A stretch of 64,000 nt of DNA, from NCBI GenBank assembly GCA_963969595.1, contig OZ018415.1:9734001-9798000 (forward strand), given 5' to 3'. The notes below the pieces were generated by a model. The model saw only the letters and a list, made by a program, of their open reading frames with translations. It made no database searches and had not been told where the DNA came from. Below, piece by piece: positions 11,365 to 21,893 of the stretch (the first letter of the stretch is position 1; every line of letters starts with the position of its first letter). This DNA is from Neckera pumila (Eukaryota; Streptophyta; Bryopsida; Hypnales; Neckeraceae). The position numbers and the translations under genes were made by a program.

Positions 11365-14300
11365 TGTCGGAACTTGAAAATCCACTTTTACTAATTTAAA
11401 ATATAAATGAAGGAATAATATTCTTCTTAGCAGTAAATTTTTTCGATTTCAAGATAGTTATAGACCGTCTAATGTTTAGAACCGGAAACCGGAAGTGGAC
11501 TGATCAGGAATCGATGTAAAAGCTAACCAAATGTACCGGAAACAAGGAACCGGAGTTCAAATTCGCCTAGACCGGATCAGGAAAGTGGTAACAGGAACCG
11601 GCATCCAACGGTGACCTACTTAACCTTAGGGAACTACGGGAACGTTCTAATCATTAGTGAACGGAAATCCTAAATGGGCAGATTTAACGGGCAAAGCCTG
11701 GATTAGGGGAATCATTAAGAGCAGCTGGGATTGGCTCTCTTAAATCCCATCTGTCCAAAGACTGGTCACTTACATTTTCCTGCCCTAACTGAAAATTGTA
11801 GCAACGTGCACTATTACTGGTTTCCGGTTTGTGCATCAGTATTGGATTTTGAGTTGACGGACTGCGGAAGAGAGTGCTTGAGGAACATTAAGAGCAAAAG
11901 AGAGGTCTGCTAGTATCCCAGCTTAGCGTCAGTGCTTACACAGCTGAAAGAGAGAAAGAGAGAGCCGTGAGGACCATTCTTTTTCCGATTTCTGAGAGTA
12001 GACCGGCCGCATCCTAACGGAAGGAGAAATGACTGCAAGTCAGAGCGGGGGAACCACCATCTCGCTCCGGTATGTGACGCCAAGATTGCCCAAGGAGGAG
12101 TTGGAGCTGGCGGAGTTGAAGGAAGACCTGGAGCAGATGGGGTGCGCTAGGTTCCTGATCCGACCATGGGACTTCAAAAGCGAAGCAATAGTGGCAGAAT
12201 TGAGGCCTGGAGCACCAACTCGCGCCGCGACCACAATCCGTGCAAAGCCCAAGCGATGGACGGCGGACATGTGGAGGAAGATCTATCTATTTGGCCAGGA
12301 AGGCGAAGGAAGTGCATTTCGGAAACACAAGTATACGGTGAGTAAGTTCCAAAACCCAATTAGTAAGAAAGACGGGTTCTCAGTCATTGACTGTATCAAT
12401 TAGAGAGAGAAGCGGTTGTTATAGTATGTCTTGGTCATTCTCAACCCGGAAAGGCCAAGCCGAGTTTCTCTGACATTGGTCAACACAATATTTGGCGCAT
12501 TGTCTGGAGACCGGAAAGTAGATTGGGGAGTGGTCATCCAGGACCAAGTACTGAAAATGGTGAATAATGTTGGGAAGGCCAAGCCCTCCGCCATCTATCC
12601 ATTCCTGATTCATCTGTATCATTCTAAGGGGGTGATGATAAAAGATGAAGAAGTAGAGTATGAGGCCGCTGCTGCCCTGGTAGAGTTTGAAGTTCCGGAC
12701 TTAGATCCTGAGACCGGAAAAGAGGAAAAATCCTCAGATGAAGGAGACAATGAGGATGAGCAGAGCGAGTCTGAGGACGATGAGGATGAGAGTGAGGATG
12801 ATGATAAAGGTGAGGAAACAAGAGAAAAGGGTCAGGTAGAGAAAGAGCAGACCAAGGATACCGATCCGGTCTGAAGAGACGAGCCACTAGAGAGAATCAC
12901 CCGAGAATTGAGCGACTTCAGGACCCGGTACGAGATAGAGCGAGGGGCAATGCAAACCATCTGCACCACAGTGGGTGCCGTCCACCCAGCTCAAGCCTTA
13001 ACTCGGGTAATACGGCTTACCCGAGAGAAGGAGAAGAACGAAAACAAAGAAGAATTGGCAAAGCTTTCCGGCCAAGTGGCCACTCTTAAATAGGAGTTGC
13101 GCCAGAAAACAGAAGAGGTGGAGAAGGAAAAAACGTTCTCTAAGCAGACCCAAGACACCATTTCCCGAATCCGGGAATTCATCACCCATCCGGGTGAAGT
13201 TGTCAACAAGGTTAACTTGTTTGACCAACAAGTAATGGTGGAAGGACGACAACTGCATCAGAAGCTCATACTGGCTATGGTGACTTATCACAAGAAGATG
13301 GAGTCCACACTAGAGCAGCTGCGGGAAGTGATGCGCGAGGTAAACCTTCAAAGTGATCCTGCACCGAGACTGGAACCGGATCACGAATCAGTTCAACAGC
13401 CAACAGCAGAGGACAAGGGTAAAGGTGAGACTTCTCACGGGCAATCAGACCTACCTGTACCAGAGGAGCACCAGGAAGCCAAGACAAGTCAAGTGCAAGA
13501 AACTGAGGTGGAGATCACCAAAGTCACCGATCCGGATCTGGAGGATGACGAGTTGGAGATCACAAAGATGACGGGACCGGATCCAGCAAAGGCACAGGGA
13601 CCGGAACCAACAATCAAACCAGGAGGGTCTATTCCAGGGGAGAGTACTAAGGTAAAGCAGATGAGTGCCTTCTCACCCTCCAAGTCTTCTCCCAAGACTC
13701 TCAGAAAGAAGGTGCAGTTTGGAGATGCAGGGAAGATGACAACCCTGATGCAGTCCGTGGTGAAGACAGAGACTGGAGCCGGTCGCGGCACTTCATCCGA
13801 CTCACCGAGTAAGGGCCTAATCAGAAAACTGGCTGGAGGAGATGCAACACCTCAAAGCAAGGTAGCAAAGCCTGCTCTAGTCCCGCATAAGAGAAAGGTT
13901 CCTGAGCCACTGTCGGCCAAGAAGAAATCCACCAAGGTTCAGGAGGAGGAGGAAGAAGAAGAGGATTCCGACTATGATGAAGAGGAATCCAGGTCCGACC
14001 AGGATTCTGAACCTTATTTAGACCCTCATCAGGCCTTGGTAGAGACCCGAGCGACAAAGGCGAAGGCGGCCAGAGAGAAGGCCAAAGCCCGGTCCAAACA
14101 AACTACTAGGCCGTAGACCGGAAAGAAGCCCTTGACCCGGAAGGGACCAGCAAAGGCGGGGTTTTCTCCAGTGAAGAAGATTAGGAAGTAGGTGAAGGTT
14201 TTGACAGTGACTGTAGGGCTGCATGCCTAATTTTGACAAGTAGATGTGTAGGTATATTTTTAGTTTAGAAGGAGTTAGGACTCAAGTTGATTCCGAATTT

Positions 14301-15282
14301 TTAGGATCTAAGATCCACTTTTAGTGGGAACTTTTTGACTGTAGCTTAAGTTACTTAAATTAGACATGAAGTTAGAAATGAAATGTGTCATTCCATTAGC
14401 TGTATTTAGCCTTATGCGCTTTCTGAGTTTGAGGTGTAATTTAGTATTTAAAGGCGGATTTTAGGTTTGATTCGGGTAGCATTTTCCATACTTTGTATTC
14501 CTAATTTTCTGCAAATGCCATTGGAGTTTTCCAATTTACAATTGTGAGTTGTATCTTTTAGCACTTGTCCGTGTTATCGTGAGAGCAGTGAGATTGTGCA
14601 GATTTGGGTAAGGAGGAAGTGAAACCCGGATACAGGAAGTATCCGGTCCTTGGAGAGATTGCGTATTAGACAGGATACAATAGGATTTCCTTGCGAGGAT
14701 TAGAGCTGGCTTTTGTCAAGAAGCTGTTTTTGTCAAGAAGTATTATAACTCTCCCAATTTTTCCTGACGCCCCTTCTCTACCTAGGCCGTGGATTGTCCT
14801 GTAGTCTGTCATTGTAGTAATTCTTAGGAGAATCTAGACTTTCTTGTGTGACCTGCTAGCCTGCGTAGCCCATCTAGTCTAATTGTGAGGACGGTCTCTT
14901 TCTCGTTGTTCTTGTCAAAATTTTCTTTTCAAGTTTATATCGTGGATCTTCTGACATGTTAAAACTCGGAGGGTAGGAGTTAAGCTTCCTTCCTGAAGCC
15001 CAAAGCTGCAGATCCCTCTTGGTCCAGAGGTTAAACTCAAATTTATTACATATAGTTACATACTCTAGACTGGATATATAATCGGGAAAGGAGTTTCCGG
15101 TTCTGGATTACTGGAACTGGATCTGGTCTAGACTAGTACTTGGGGTTTGTTTTGGGATACCAATTCACTGCATTCCGGCCACTTAGTAGAATTACACCGA
15201 GATCTCTGCGGAACGATACACGAGTCACTTTAGGGTCCATTAAGGCCTTAGAGAAGGATTTTCTACTTTCTGTGCTACGACA
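11365..15282 (+). mobile_element. 3,918-bp insertion element with gag-like ORF, GATTG target duplication, no visible LTRs
   Basis: The element lies inside the MULE transposase gene. GATTG occurs immediately before it (11360-11364) and immediately after it (15283-15287), and removing the element plus one copy restores the transposase frame. The ends read TGTCGG... and ...ACGACA, so the outer five bases form an inverted TGTCG/CGACA pair, compatible with TG...CA retroelement ends and a 5-bp duplication. I compared roughly the first and last 600 bases by eye and saw no long direct repeat, which is odd for an LTR element. AACCGG/CCGGTT words are strikingly common at both ends and in the ORF. It carries one decayed gag-like frame and no recognisable reverse transcriptase, integrase or transposase, so it is probably non-autonomous. 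Confidence 0.75.
12029..14191 (+). pseudogene. Gag-like 'putative plant transposon protein' ORF with in-frame stops
   Basis: A single reading frame runs from ATG 12029 to TAG 14189-14191, broken by stops at 12401 (TAG), 12422 (TAG), 12872 (TGA), 13091 (TAG) and 14114 (TAG), with no frameshift. The N-terminal part has WRKIYLFGQEGEG. The section around VSLTLVNTIFGALSGDRKVD to LIHLYHSKGVMI resembles the domain annotated in plants as 'putative plant transposon protein', usually found upstream of retroelement genes. An acidic run (Glu/Asp/Ser, about 12730-12830), a probable coiled coil (13020-13350) and a basic, Pro/Lys/Ser-rich tail follow. Function is presumably a structural or nucleic-acid-binding element protein. 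All five interrupting stops can come from CAG, CGA or TGG by a single C-to-T change. Confidence 0.55.
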
Positions 15283-15287
15283 GATTG

Positions 15288-16994
15288 CATGTCGCACATT
15301 GAAGTGGTCATGACCTTTCTGTAATCTGGATCATACACATGGCAAGCCATGGTGGTCCACTCCTTCACACATTTCACGTGGTCAAACATCATCCATGCAT
15401 TTTGGGGATTCCTTCCGGATTGTATGCGCCTCACCATGTCCACTCCACTTCTTGGTCCTTCGGTGAGCATCTTGAAAATGTAAACCTTCTCCTTTCTTTG
15501 GCCAAGGAAGACGCTATTGTGAATGTATTCAAACTCATTGACACTTCCCCAGATGTTTGAGCAAAATGAAGATATCATATTTCTTATGTTTGGAGTGCTC
15601 AAGTATTGAAAACGGTCCATCACTTCTTCCAGCCCCTCTTCCTTTAACATCTGTTTCTCTCCCTTTCCATTGTGAAATAGGTAGTTTGTTAAAAATTCCT
15701 TGCTAGCGGACAATGCAATTGCGAAGTTGGTGGCCGTTGGTGTGTTGGGCACCTGCTCTGCAATGAGTCCACAAATCTCTTTTGTGGAATTCTTATACAT
15801 GCCTTTTGCAACAGGGTGCTCATGATGTCCAAAGTGAATGGCAACCCTACTCATTTTAGAATTATCACTATAATTGTAATACATTCTAGCATCGCATGTA
15901 CTCAAGCATGTAGGTGATGTCCGGCAGAGTTTGCAAACTAGAGAAGAATCCTTGGGAGGCGTCTCCCCTACTGCAAAAGGGAACATTGTATAACCACTCC
16001 ACTCTGTTTTGTTTTTCTTGGAAGCTCTCTTCAAGTAATCACACTCTGGATTTTTACAAGCAAGATGACCAGCACAGTATGACTTACGGAACTTGAGATT
16101 GTCAGAGTTGTTGATGTTTGTTGTCACCAACTTGCACCAGGGATGCCCGTCGTATTGTTTGTCCATTCCTTCCAAGTTTTTGGCCGCCGATGAAGACGAC
16201 AATGACCAGCACGGAGGCAGTTCAAAGATGACATCCCCGTTGAATATTGGCAGAAGAAACTGGACACAATGATGCTTGATCTTGTTCAAATCCATTGTTG
16301 AGAGTTCGTTTTGCAATTGATGTATATTGGCTAGTCTCTTCAAACATTCTATTATACTTACGCGGTCAATGGGAGTTGGATGTAGTGGCGGACGTGAATA
16401 ACAAGACTCCGCTGGACTATGTGATGGGGTTTCTGATAAGCAGTTTACAGTTGCCTTCTCACTTGGGACGGATGGAATTTTGCAAGATTGCTTCTGCAAT
16501 GTGAGGTCAGGAGACTCTCCTTCTGATTTGTTGGACAACTCTATGACAGTATCTAATTTCTCAACCTTCATTGTTCGGAAAATTGCACACCTAAAGAGGA
16601 TTAAGAACACTTGACGAGGTGGACTAGATAGAACGCTTTGAGATATGTACGGCATATTCACAGTGGAGATATCTGACTGCCAACTTATTATCCAAGTCGA
16701 CGCACCTAACAAAGACAAGGGAAGTCCATAAGCTCTATAATTCCCCAAAGACAAATACGAAGAGTGACCTTCTTCTTTGATGGACTTGACTACCGGGATG
16801 GATTGCTGTAATTCTCCAAACTCGGACTTCTTCTCTTCGACAATATAGATTGAGGACTCCACAAATTTGAAGCGTATATGAAGAAGGTGGCTTAGTACTC
16901 GAGCACGCCTTCCTTCATCTATTAGAAACACCAATGGAACCTCATGACCATCTACTTGAATACAAGCCATGATTACAACACACTGAATGCGCAA
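15288..16994 (-). pseudogene. MULE transposase, N-terminal half (zinc finger and start of catalytic domain)
   Basis: Open frame of about 565 genuine residues; a further short tail to 15240 is read out of the inserted element and is artificial. Near residues 305-395 a zinc finger is visible: CKNPEC, then CKLC, then HFGHHEHPV, matching the C-C-H-H pattern of FLYWCH/WRKY-GCM1 DNA-binding domains at the N-terminus of many MULE transposases. The last stretch, around EWTTMACHVYDPDYRKVM, looks like the first strand and first Asp of the DDE fold. Coding continuity breaks after MCDMQS, where the inserted element begins, and resumes at 11364. The N-terminal 200 residues are not recognisable and may include an upstream exon or intron boundary; the ATG at 16994 is only the first available one. 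Confidence 0.7.
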
Positions 16995-18164
16995 AGCGGA
17001 AATGATAGCAATCCTCGATAGGCAATACAGAGCCCATCTATTTTATTTAACAGCACTAAACCTTCACAATTGTGTCAAGTAATTGTGAAGGATGCTAGCA
17101 CAATGTGGAATATGCCAAAATGTCTGCGATTTCAAATTCATCCTCAATTATGACTTACCTATTTTCATGCTGTCAAAAACCTAGTTTTCTTTCCGAACAC
17201 GGCAACAGTTTGACATGCATGATGTCCAAAATGTCTAGTAGCCCCTCTGTCTGTCTAGTAAAGTCTAATAAAGTCAGCTTTAAGTTTGACTTTCAAATAA
17301 CTTTCAAATAAAGCACTCTTTATTTTCAATCTTGACATCTTTAAGTTTCATGTTATTGACGTGTCTCAATTTAATAAACACTTATTACTTTCTAAATTTT
17401 TAGCCCTTCTTTAAAATGAGATTTTGCATGGACTCAGCTATACATTTGGCCCTATTAGACATGATTTATTGGACAATATGTCAAACGACATACGATGTCA
17501 GGCGGACAACACAACACCAAACCTCCCCAACATGTCTAACAAGACAATTCTAGTCAAAACGACTTCCAGAAGCTTCGTCTTTTAGGTAGATTTTAAATAA
17601 GACTAGGTGGCTATGTCAGATATTTTTATGGGCCCGCTATATATTTTGAGGCTCCAGTATTTAAAGAAGATTTTAAAAGTGAATAGGCGGTGCTGTCAAC
17701 TACCATAAGTATGCGTGCATAGTTTTTTTTGCTCTCACAAATTTGTAATTATGGATCCCCACTTGGATAGCAGCATATAAAGAAAGGGTGTTGTCAGACT
17801 CACTTTACTACTGGCGGCTATATAGTTTCAAAAATTGACGGTGTATCTTACTACTTGATAGGTAATCCACTTTTCAATTACAAGCAGGCCGCTAACATGT
17901 ATACAGTATTGAATGCCATCAATCTTGTATGCTGAGCCTGGCTTTCGAGCAACTACATATGTGCCCCTTCCTCAGCAAAGAGTCATTTCAACTTGGTTGT
18001 GGAAGTGTAGCTTTAGTTTCTTCGTTCAAGAGTGTTGATGTGGTCTTCTGCTTTCTCATGCTTCTAGAGCAACAGAACTCAATGTTTGTAGTATTTGCAC
18101 ATACAAAGAAGAGGAAGAAACATAGTTCTCTTTACTTTTTGTCTTCTAAGGCACTCAGAAGAGC
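16995..18164. other. No gene seen between MULE and ParB-like relic
   Basis: Could contain the MULE 5' end and terminal inverted repeat or the start of the ParB-like relic; neither was identified. Confidence 0.4.
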
Positions 18165-19493
18165 TAGGATGACTCAAGGGAAGAAAGCAATGTCCAAAAC
18201 CAGTGAGGCAACAACAGACAAACTGCGGAAGTCTTTACACTTTGAAGGAGAAGGTTCTCATGGAGAGGACAATAGTAAAGCTCAAAGTGCAAATGCACAA
18301 CACAAAGTGACCGAGGATACTGCTGTTCAAGACATTGTTGAAGAGCACAACGTCTTCAATGTAAGCATGTCACTATCATATTTTCATTCTTTGAATTGCT
18401 TTTTGTTGTCCAAGTTTTTCAAACAGCTCTACTAAAACTTCATTATCGTAAGCAATGAGGGTGATTGAGATTACATTCAAAGACGGAATGTACACTATAG
18501 TGACGTCCATTATAGAAGTAGAAATCTATGGACTTCAAAAGAGTGAGGTTTACTGTTGTACTATTTGAGTATCAAAAATAAAAACCATGTCATTTTGGTG
18601 CACCGTGTACATATTAGTGAGGGCAAGAAGTAGTTGTTCTATATTCTTTGACACTAAGGAATATAACCTCTTGGCAGTTCTTTTCAGTTTCTTAGATTTT
18701 AGGCCACAATACCTATCTCACTTGTCAATGATTCACTGGTAGTAATCCCAATAGAAACACCTAAAATAATTCACTGCTAGTAATTGTAGAATGTGACTTT
18801 TGTAAGGCTTTCTACTTTATAAATATTCTAAATGCTAGAGGTGAATAATGTGTGCCATACGAATTTTGACTTCTTTCAATTTATAGTTCAGAACACATTC
18901 TATTGATTTTGAAGGTCCTAAAATTTAGATATAATTCATACTCTGAAGAAATATAATTTTTTTCAAGTACTTCATTGGCTAAAATGGTCGAAAGGGTTAG
19001 GATTGGTGGTGTTTAGGGTAGTCTAAGAAGAAATGGCCATAAAACTTGAGCCTAAACTCGAAGGAGTAAATCTCATTCTAGAAGCATCATATTAGAACTG
19101 GGGCCTTCAAGTTCAATACTACGACGTGAATTCTCAAGTGCTCATATACCTTGTGGGATTCAGTGAAGGTGAACTTAGTTAAATAATCACAATTATTTTA
19201 CAAAACCTAAATAGTTTGATTAATTGACAATGCAATTTTGTGCCTAAAACGGATAAAATAATGCCTCTAGTCTTCAAACCCCAGAAATATTTTGCAGGAA
19301 TTCCTTATCAAAATTTCTAACTGTTTAAATTGCTAACTGTCCAAATTGCTAACGGATCCAATTAGTAACACATCCTTCATCAAGACAAGTACGAATTTGT
19401 CTGAATCGATTGGAGAAATTTCAAAATCCTTCCAGATACTGAAACAATGGATGTCTGGGAACCAGGTTTGTCTTAGGTCCAACTTAGTAGATT

Positions 19494-19636
19494 CACTAGT
19501 AGAAAAGACTATCCTAAATGACTTGTCTACAATGACTGTAGCAGTCATTTTACGTCTACAATGACTACAAAATGACTGCAAATTGACTATTGCAGTCATT
19601 GTAGACAAGTTATTTATAGCCTATTTTTTACTAGTA
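19494..19636. mobile_element. Miniature CACTA-like element (143 bp)
   Basis: Starts CACTAGTAGAAAA and ends TTTTTTACTAGTA, an inverted pair typical of plant CACTA (En/Spm) ends, flanked by ATT on both sides (19491-19493 and 19637-19639), the 3-bp duplication expected for CACTA. The interior folds further: TTGTCTACAATGACTG near 19525 is complementary to CAGTCATTGTAGACAA near 19593-19608. No coding capacity; presumably mobilised by an autonomous relative elsewhere. Confidence 0.7.
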
Positions 19637-20718
19637 ATTATTGTTTTGACAGTCAATACATATTATTCTAAGAACAATAAGTTCCATGGAATGTAGATCC
19701 CAAATAGAAATTTTAAACCTCTTGAGCATGGAATGACGTTGGCTCTTTGAAATTCTCCACTAAAATAGAAACTCCGAAAAAATGACCAGATCTCCAGCCA
19801 TCTTCATAGGACCAACTTCTGTGAAACTAGAAAGATCTGGCCTGATCGAGTGAGACTTCAGGTATCCTTAGAAACCAAACCACACGGACAGATTCCAAAC
19901 CCGACACCTTGGCGTGGCTCCGCAAATATGGGGTCTCCTAAATTTACTTCAACCCATTGGCAACACTGGCAGTCGAGTCGATGGAGGTCCCGAAAAGCTC
20001 AAGATTTTGCTAATCCTCAAGATGAGACCGCGTCTTGGCATCATCTTCCTCGTTTGATAGTCTTCTTGGAAACAGTCTGACTTCTGGGGTTCTCATTGTT
20101 TTGTACTAAAAAATTTCTAGGAGCAGTCTGCAATGGCAAGCACGCGCAGCACCCACAGTCAGAGGAGGGAAGAAGTGAGAGGTCCAGCAGTAGATCAAAT
20201 CCAAGTTACACCCGCAGCAACCCATGTTAGCTCTTTGCATTTCGCAGCCTCATTTTAAACTTGAAGCCCCCCTGTTATGGTCAAATTTATCTGCTATCCG
20301 GCATTAGTTTGAATCTTGCATTATTTTGAATCAGGTCATTAGTTAGTGATTCTTACCAGCTAAACGGTGACTATTTTTTGGGTCCCTGTCCGGCTTGAGT
20401 TGCGAATTTGCAATGTTTTGAATCCGGTTTTTTAGTTCAGGTAGCTTGCATCGTGCTCAAGATTGAAATCCTTTGCATGTCCTTTATAAACTGTTAGTTT
20501 GAAGAACTGCATTTTGGTTTCATGATCTGGGTTGTGTTGCCGAAATCAAAATGTTTAGAAACAATTGATTCTCAAGGAATCAGAACTAGCTATAAAATTA
20601 CCGTACTTTCAAACACTCTGCGTGAGTTTCTCTGTCTGTTGTAAAATCAAATTTGGACATAGAGGTTGATGTCCATGCTTGCGGACAACAAATTTTGGTA
20701 GACGGAGCCTGAGGATAT

Positions 20719-20806
20719 TGAATCGGGGGGTAGCTGCAGCCACCCTAGAAACGCCCGTCGGGTCCGACAGGCCTTTTTGAGGTGGCTGCAGCTACCCTCC
20801 AATTCG
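20719..20806. repeat. GTCGGATCCGAC-type foldback element, copy H2
   Basis: Palindrome with arms GGGTAGCTGCAGCCACC and GGTGGCTGCAGCTACCC (20728-20744 and 20781-20797) around CCGTCGGGTCCGACAGG. It sits in the long first intron of the ParB-like relic. Confidence 0.75.
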
Positions 20807-21223
20807 GTACCCTCTACGCTCCATTGAAATTTCCAAAGCTACTACCACAGAAATCTTCACTCACAAGAAGCAGGTCCTCGCTCCGACCGCAACGACTTCG
20901 AGCACCGACCGCGACAACTCAGATGAAAATGTAGTCCACGGAATCCACGGAACCTAAGGAGCTCATGATTCCCTGAATTGTTGAACTTGACTTTTGTTTT
21001 TGAATCACAAATACGAGATTGGATTTCTCCATCGCTGTAGATGTAGCTGCAAAAATTCTTTGATTTTAATTGTCGCTGGAGTCTCGGGAAGGAAGCGGTC
21101 ACAAATCTTGCAGGAGTCGTTTCCTGAACTCTTCATCAGCGTTTGAAAATGATCGTCTCTTCTCATGTGCAACCGACTGTATTTTGAAATCAGAAATTCG
21201 ATATATTTCATCTAGTATTCAGG

Positions 21224-21322
21224 AGTACCAGAATCGTAGATACCCGTTGGCACCCATAAAGACCCTATCGGATCCGACGGTCCTCTCCAGGGTACTGGCG
21301 GGTACCCACAATTCTGGTACCC
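21224..21322. repeat. GTCGGATCCGAC-type foldback element, copy H3
   Basis: Outer arms GTACCAGAAT and ATTCTGGTAC, with inner arms diverged around TATCGGATCCGACGG. About 99 bp long, in the first intron of the ParB-like relic. Confidence 0.7.
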
Positions 21323-21740
21323 ACTGAGTACCAGATGAGCAAATACTGTTAGATTAGGTTGCATTTTTTATTTTTTTAATGTTTTTTTATTTTTTTTAAC
21401 TTTTTATTTTTTATTTTTGCTTAGTTTAAAATTTTTTGGATATTAATTTTTAATTTTATTTAAATTTCAATTATGTCGAGATTTTTAGTTCTATTTCTCC
21501 AAAATTAATTATTAATTTTTGATATTCTCATTTTTAGCATTTTAAAATATTTTAAAAACAGCATAACATATTTGTTAACAAGAATTTTTTTTTTTGTTGA
21601 TTATCTATAAATTACTTACGACATTTGAAGCATGTCCACTTAATATAGTTTTGTCATTAGTAATTCCTTGAAATTTATTGGCGTTTTATTCATTCTCCTA
21701 ATTTCTTTATAAGGAAATTTTTATCAATGACACAAAATGC

Positions 21741-21893
21741 AAATTCTGAAGTATTTGGTCCCTAATAGGTACCAAAAGAAGGGGTAGCTTGAGTGTTCTT
21801 TAGAGGGCCCTTCGGATCCGAAGGTCCTTTTAGGGATGGTTCAAGCTACCCCTTCTTTTGGTACCCAATAGAGACCAAATACTTTAGAATTTG
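21741..21893. repeat. Extended foldback element, copy H4 (about 153 bp)
   Basis: The longest hairpin of the family outside the cluster. Inner arms GGTACCAAAAGAAGGGGTAG and its complement near 21838-21863 flank a centre CCTTCGGATCCGAAGG. Pairing extends outward through AAATTCTGAAGTATTTGGTC (left) and GACCAAATACTTTAGAATTT (right). Same intron as H2 and H3. Confidence 0.8.

Larger units (their letters stand above)
9073..16994 (-). mobile_element. Mutator-like (MULE) DNA transposon, transposase gene split by a later insertion
   Basis: Two minus-strand coding blocks, 16994-15288 and 11364-9073, are the two halves of one transposase gene separated by the inserted element at 11365-15282. In order the protein shows a Cys/His zinc finger (FLYWCH/WRKY-GCM-like), a DDE-type catalytic region, a charged linker and a C-terminal SWIM-type C-x-C...C-x-H motif, the usual MULE order. 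I did not identify terminal inverted repeats or target duplications, so the outer limits are those of recognisable coding sequence only. Several stops and a frameshift in the downstream half show that this copy is dead. Confidence 0.75.

Noticed and set aside
13489..14239. Minus-strand frames opposite the gag-like frame
   Set aside because: Shadows of the plus-strand coding sequence, with no independent signal.
15240..15282. C-terminal tail of the 584-residue minus-strand frame
   Set aside because: These residues are read from the inserted element after the GATTG duplication and are not part of the transposase.
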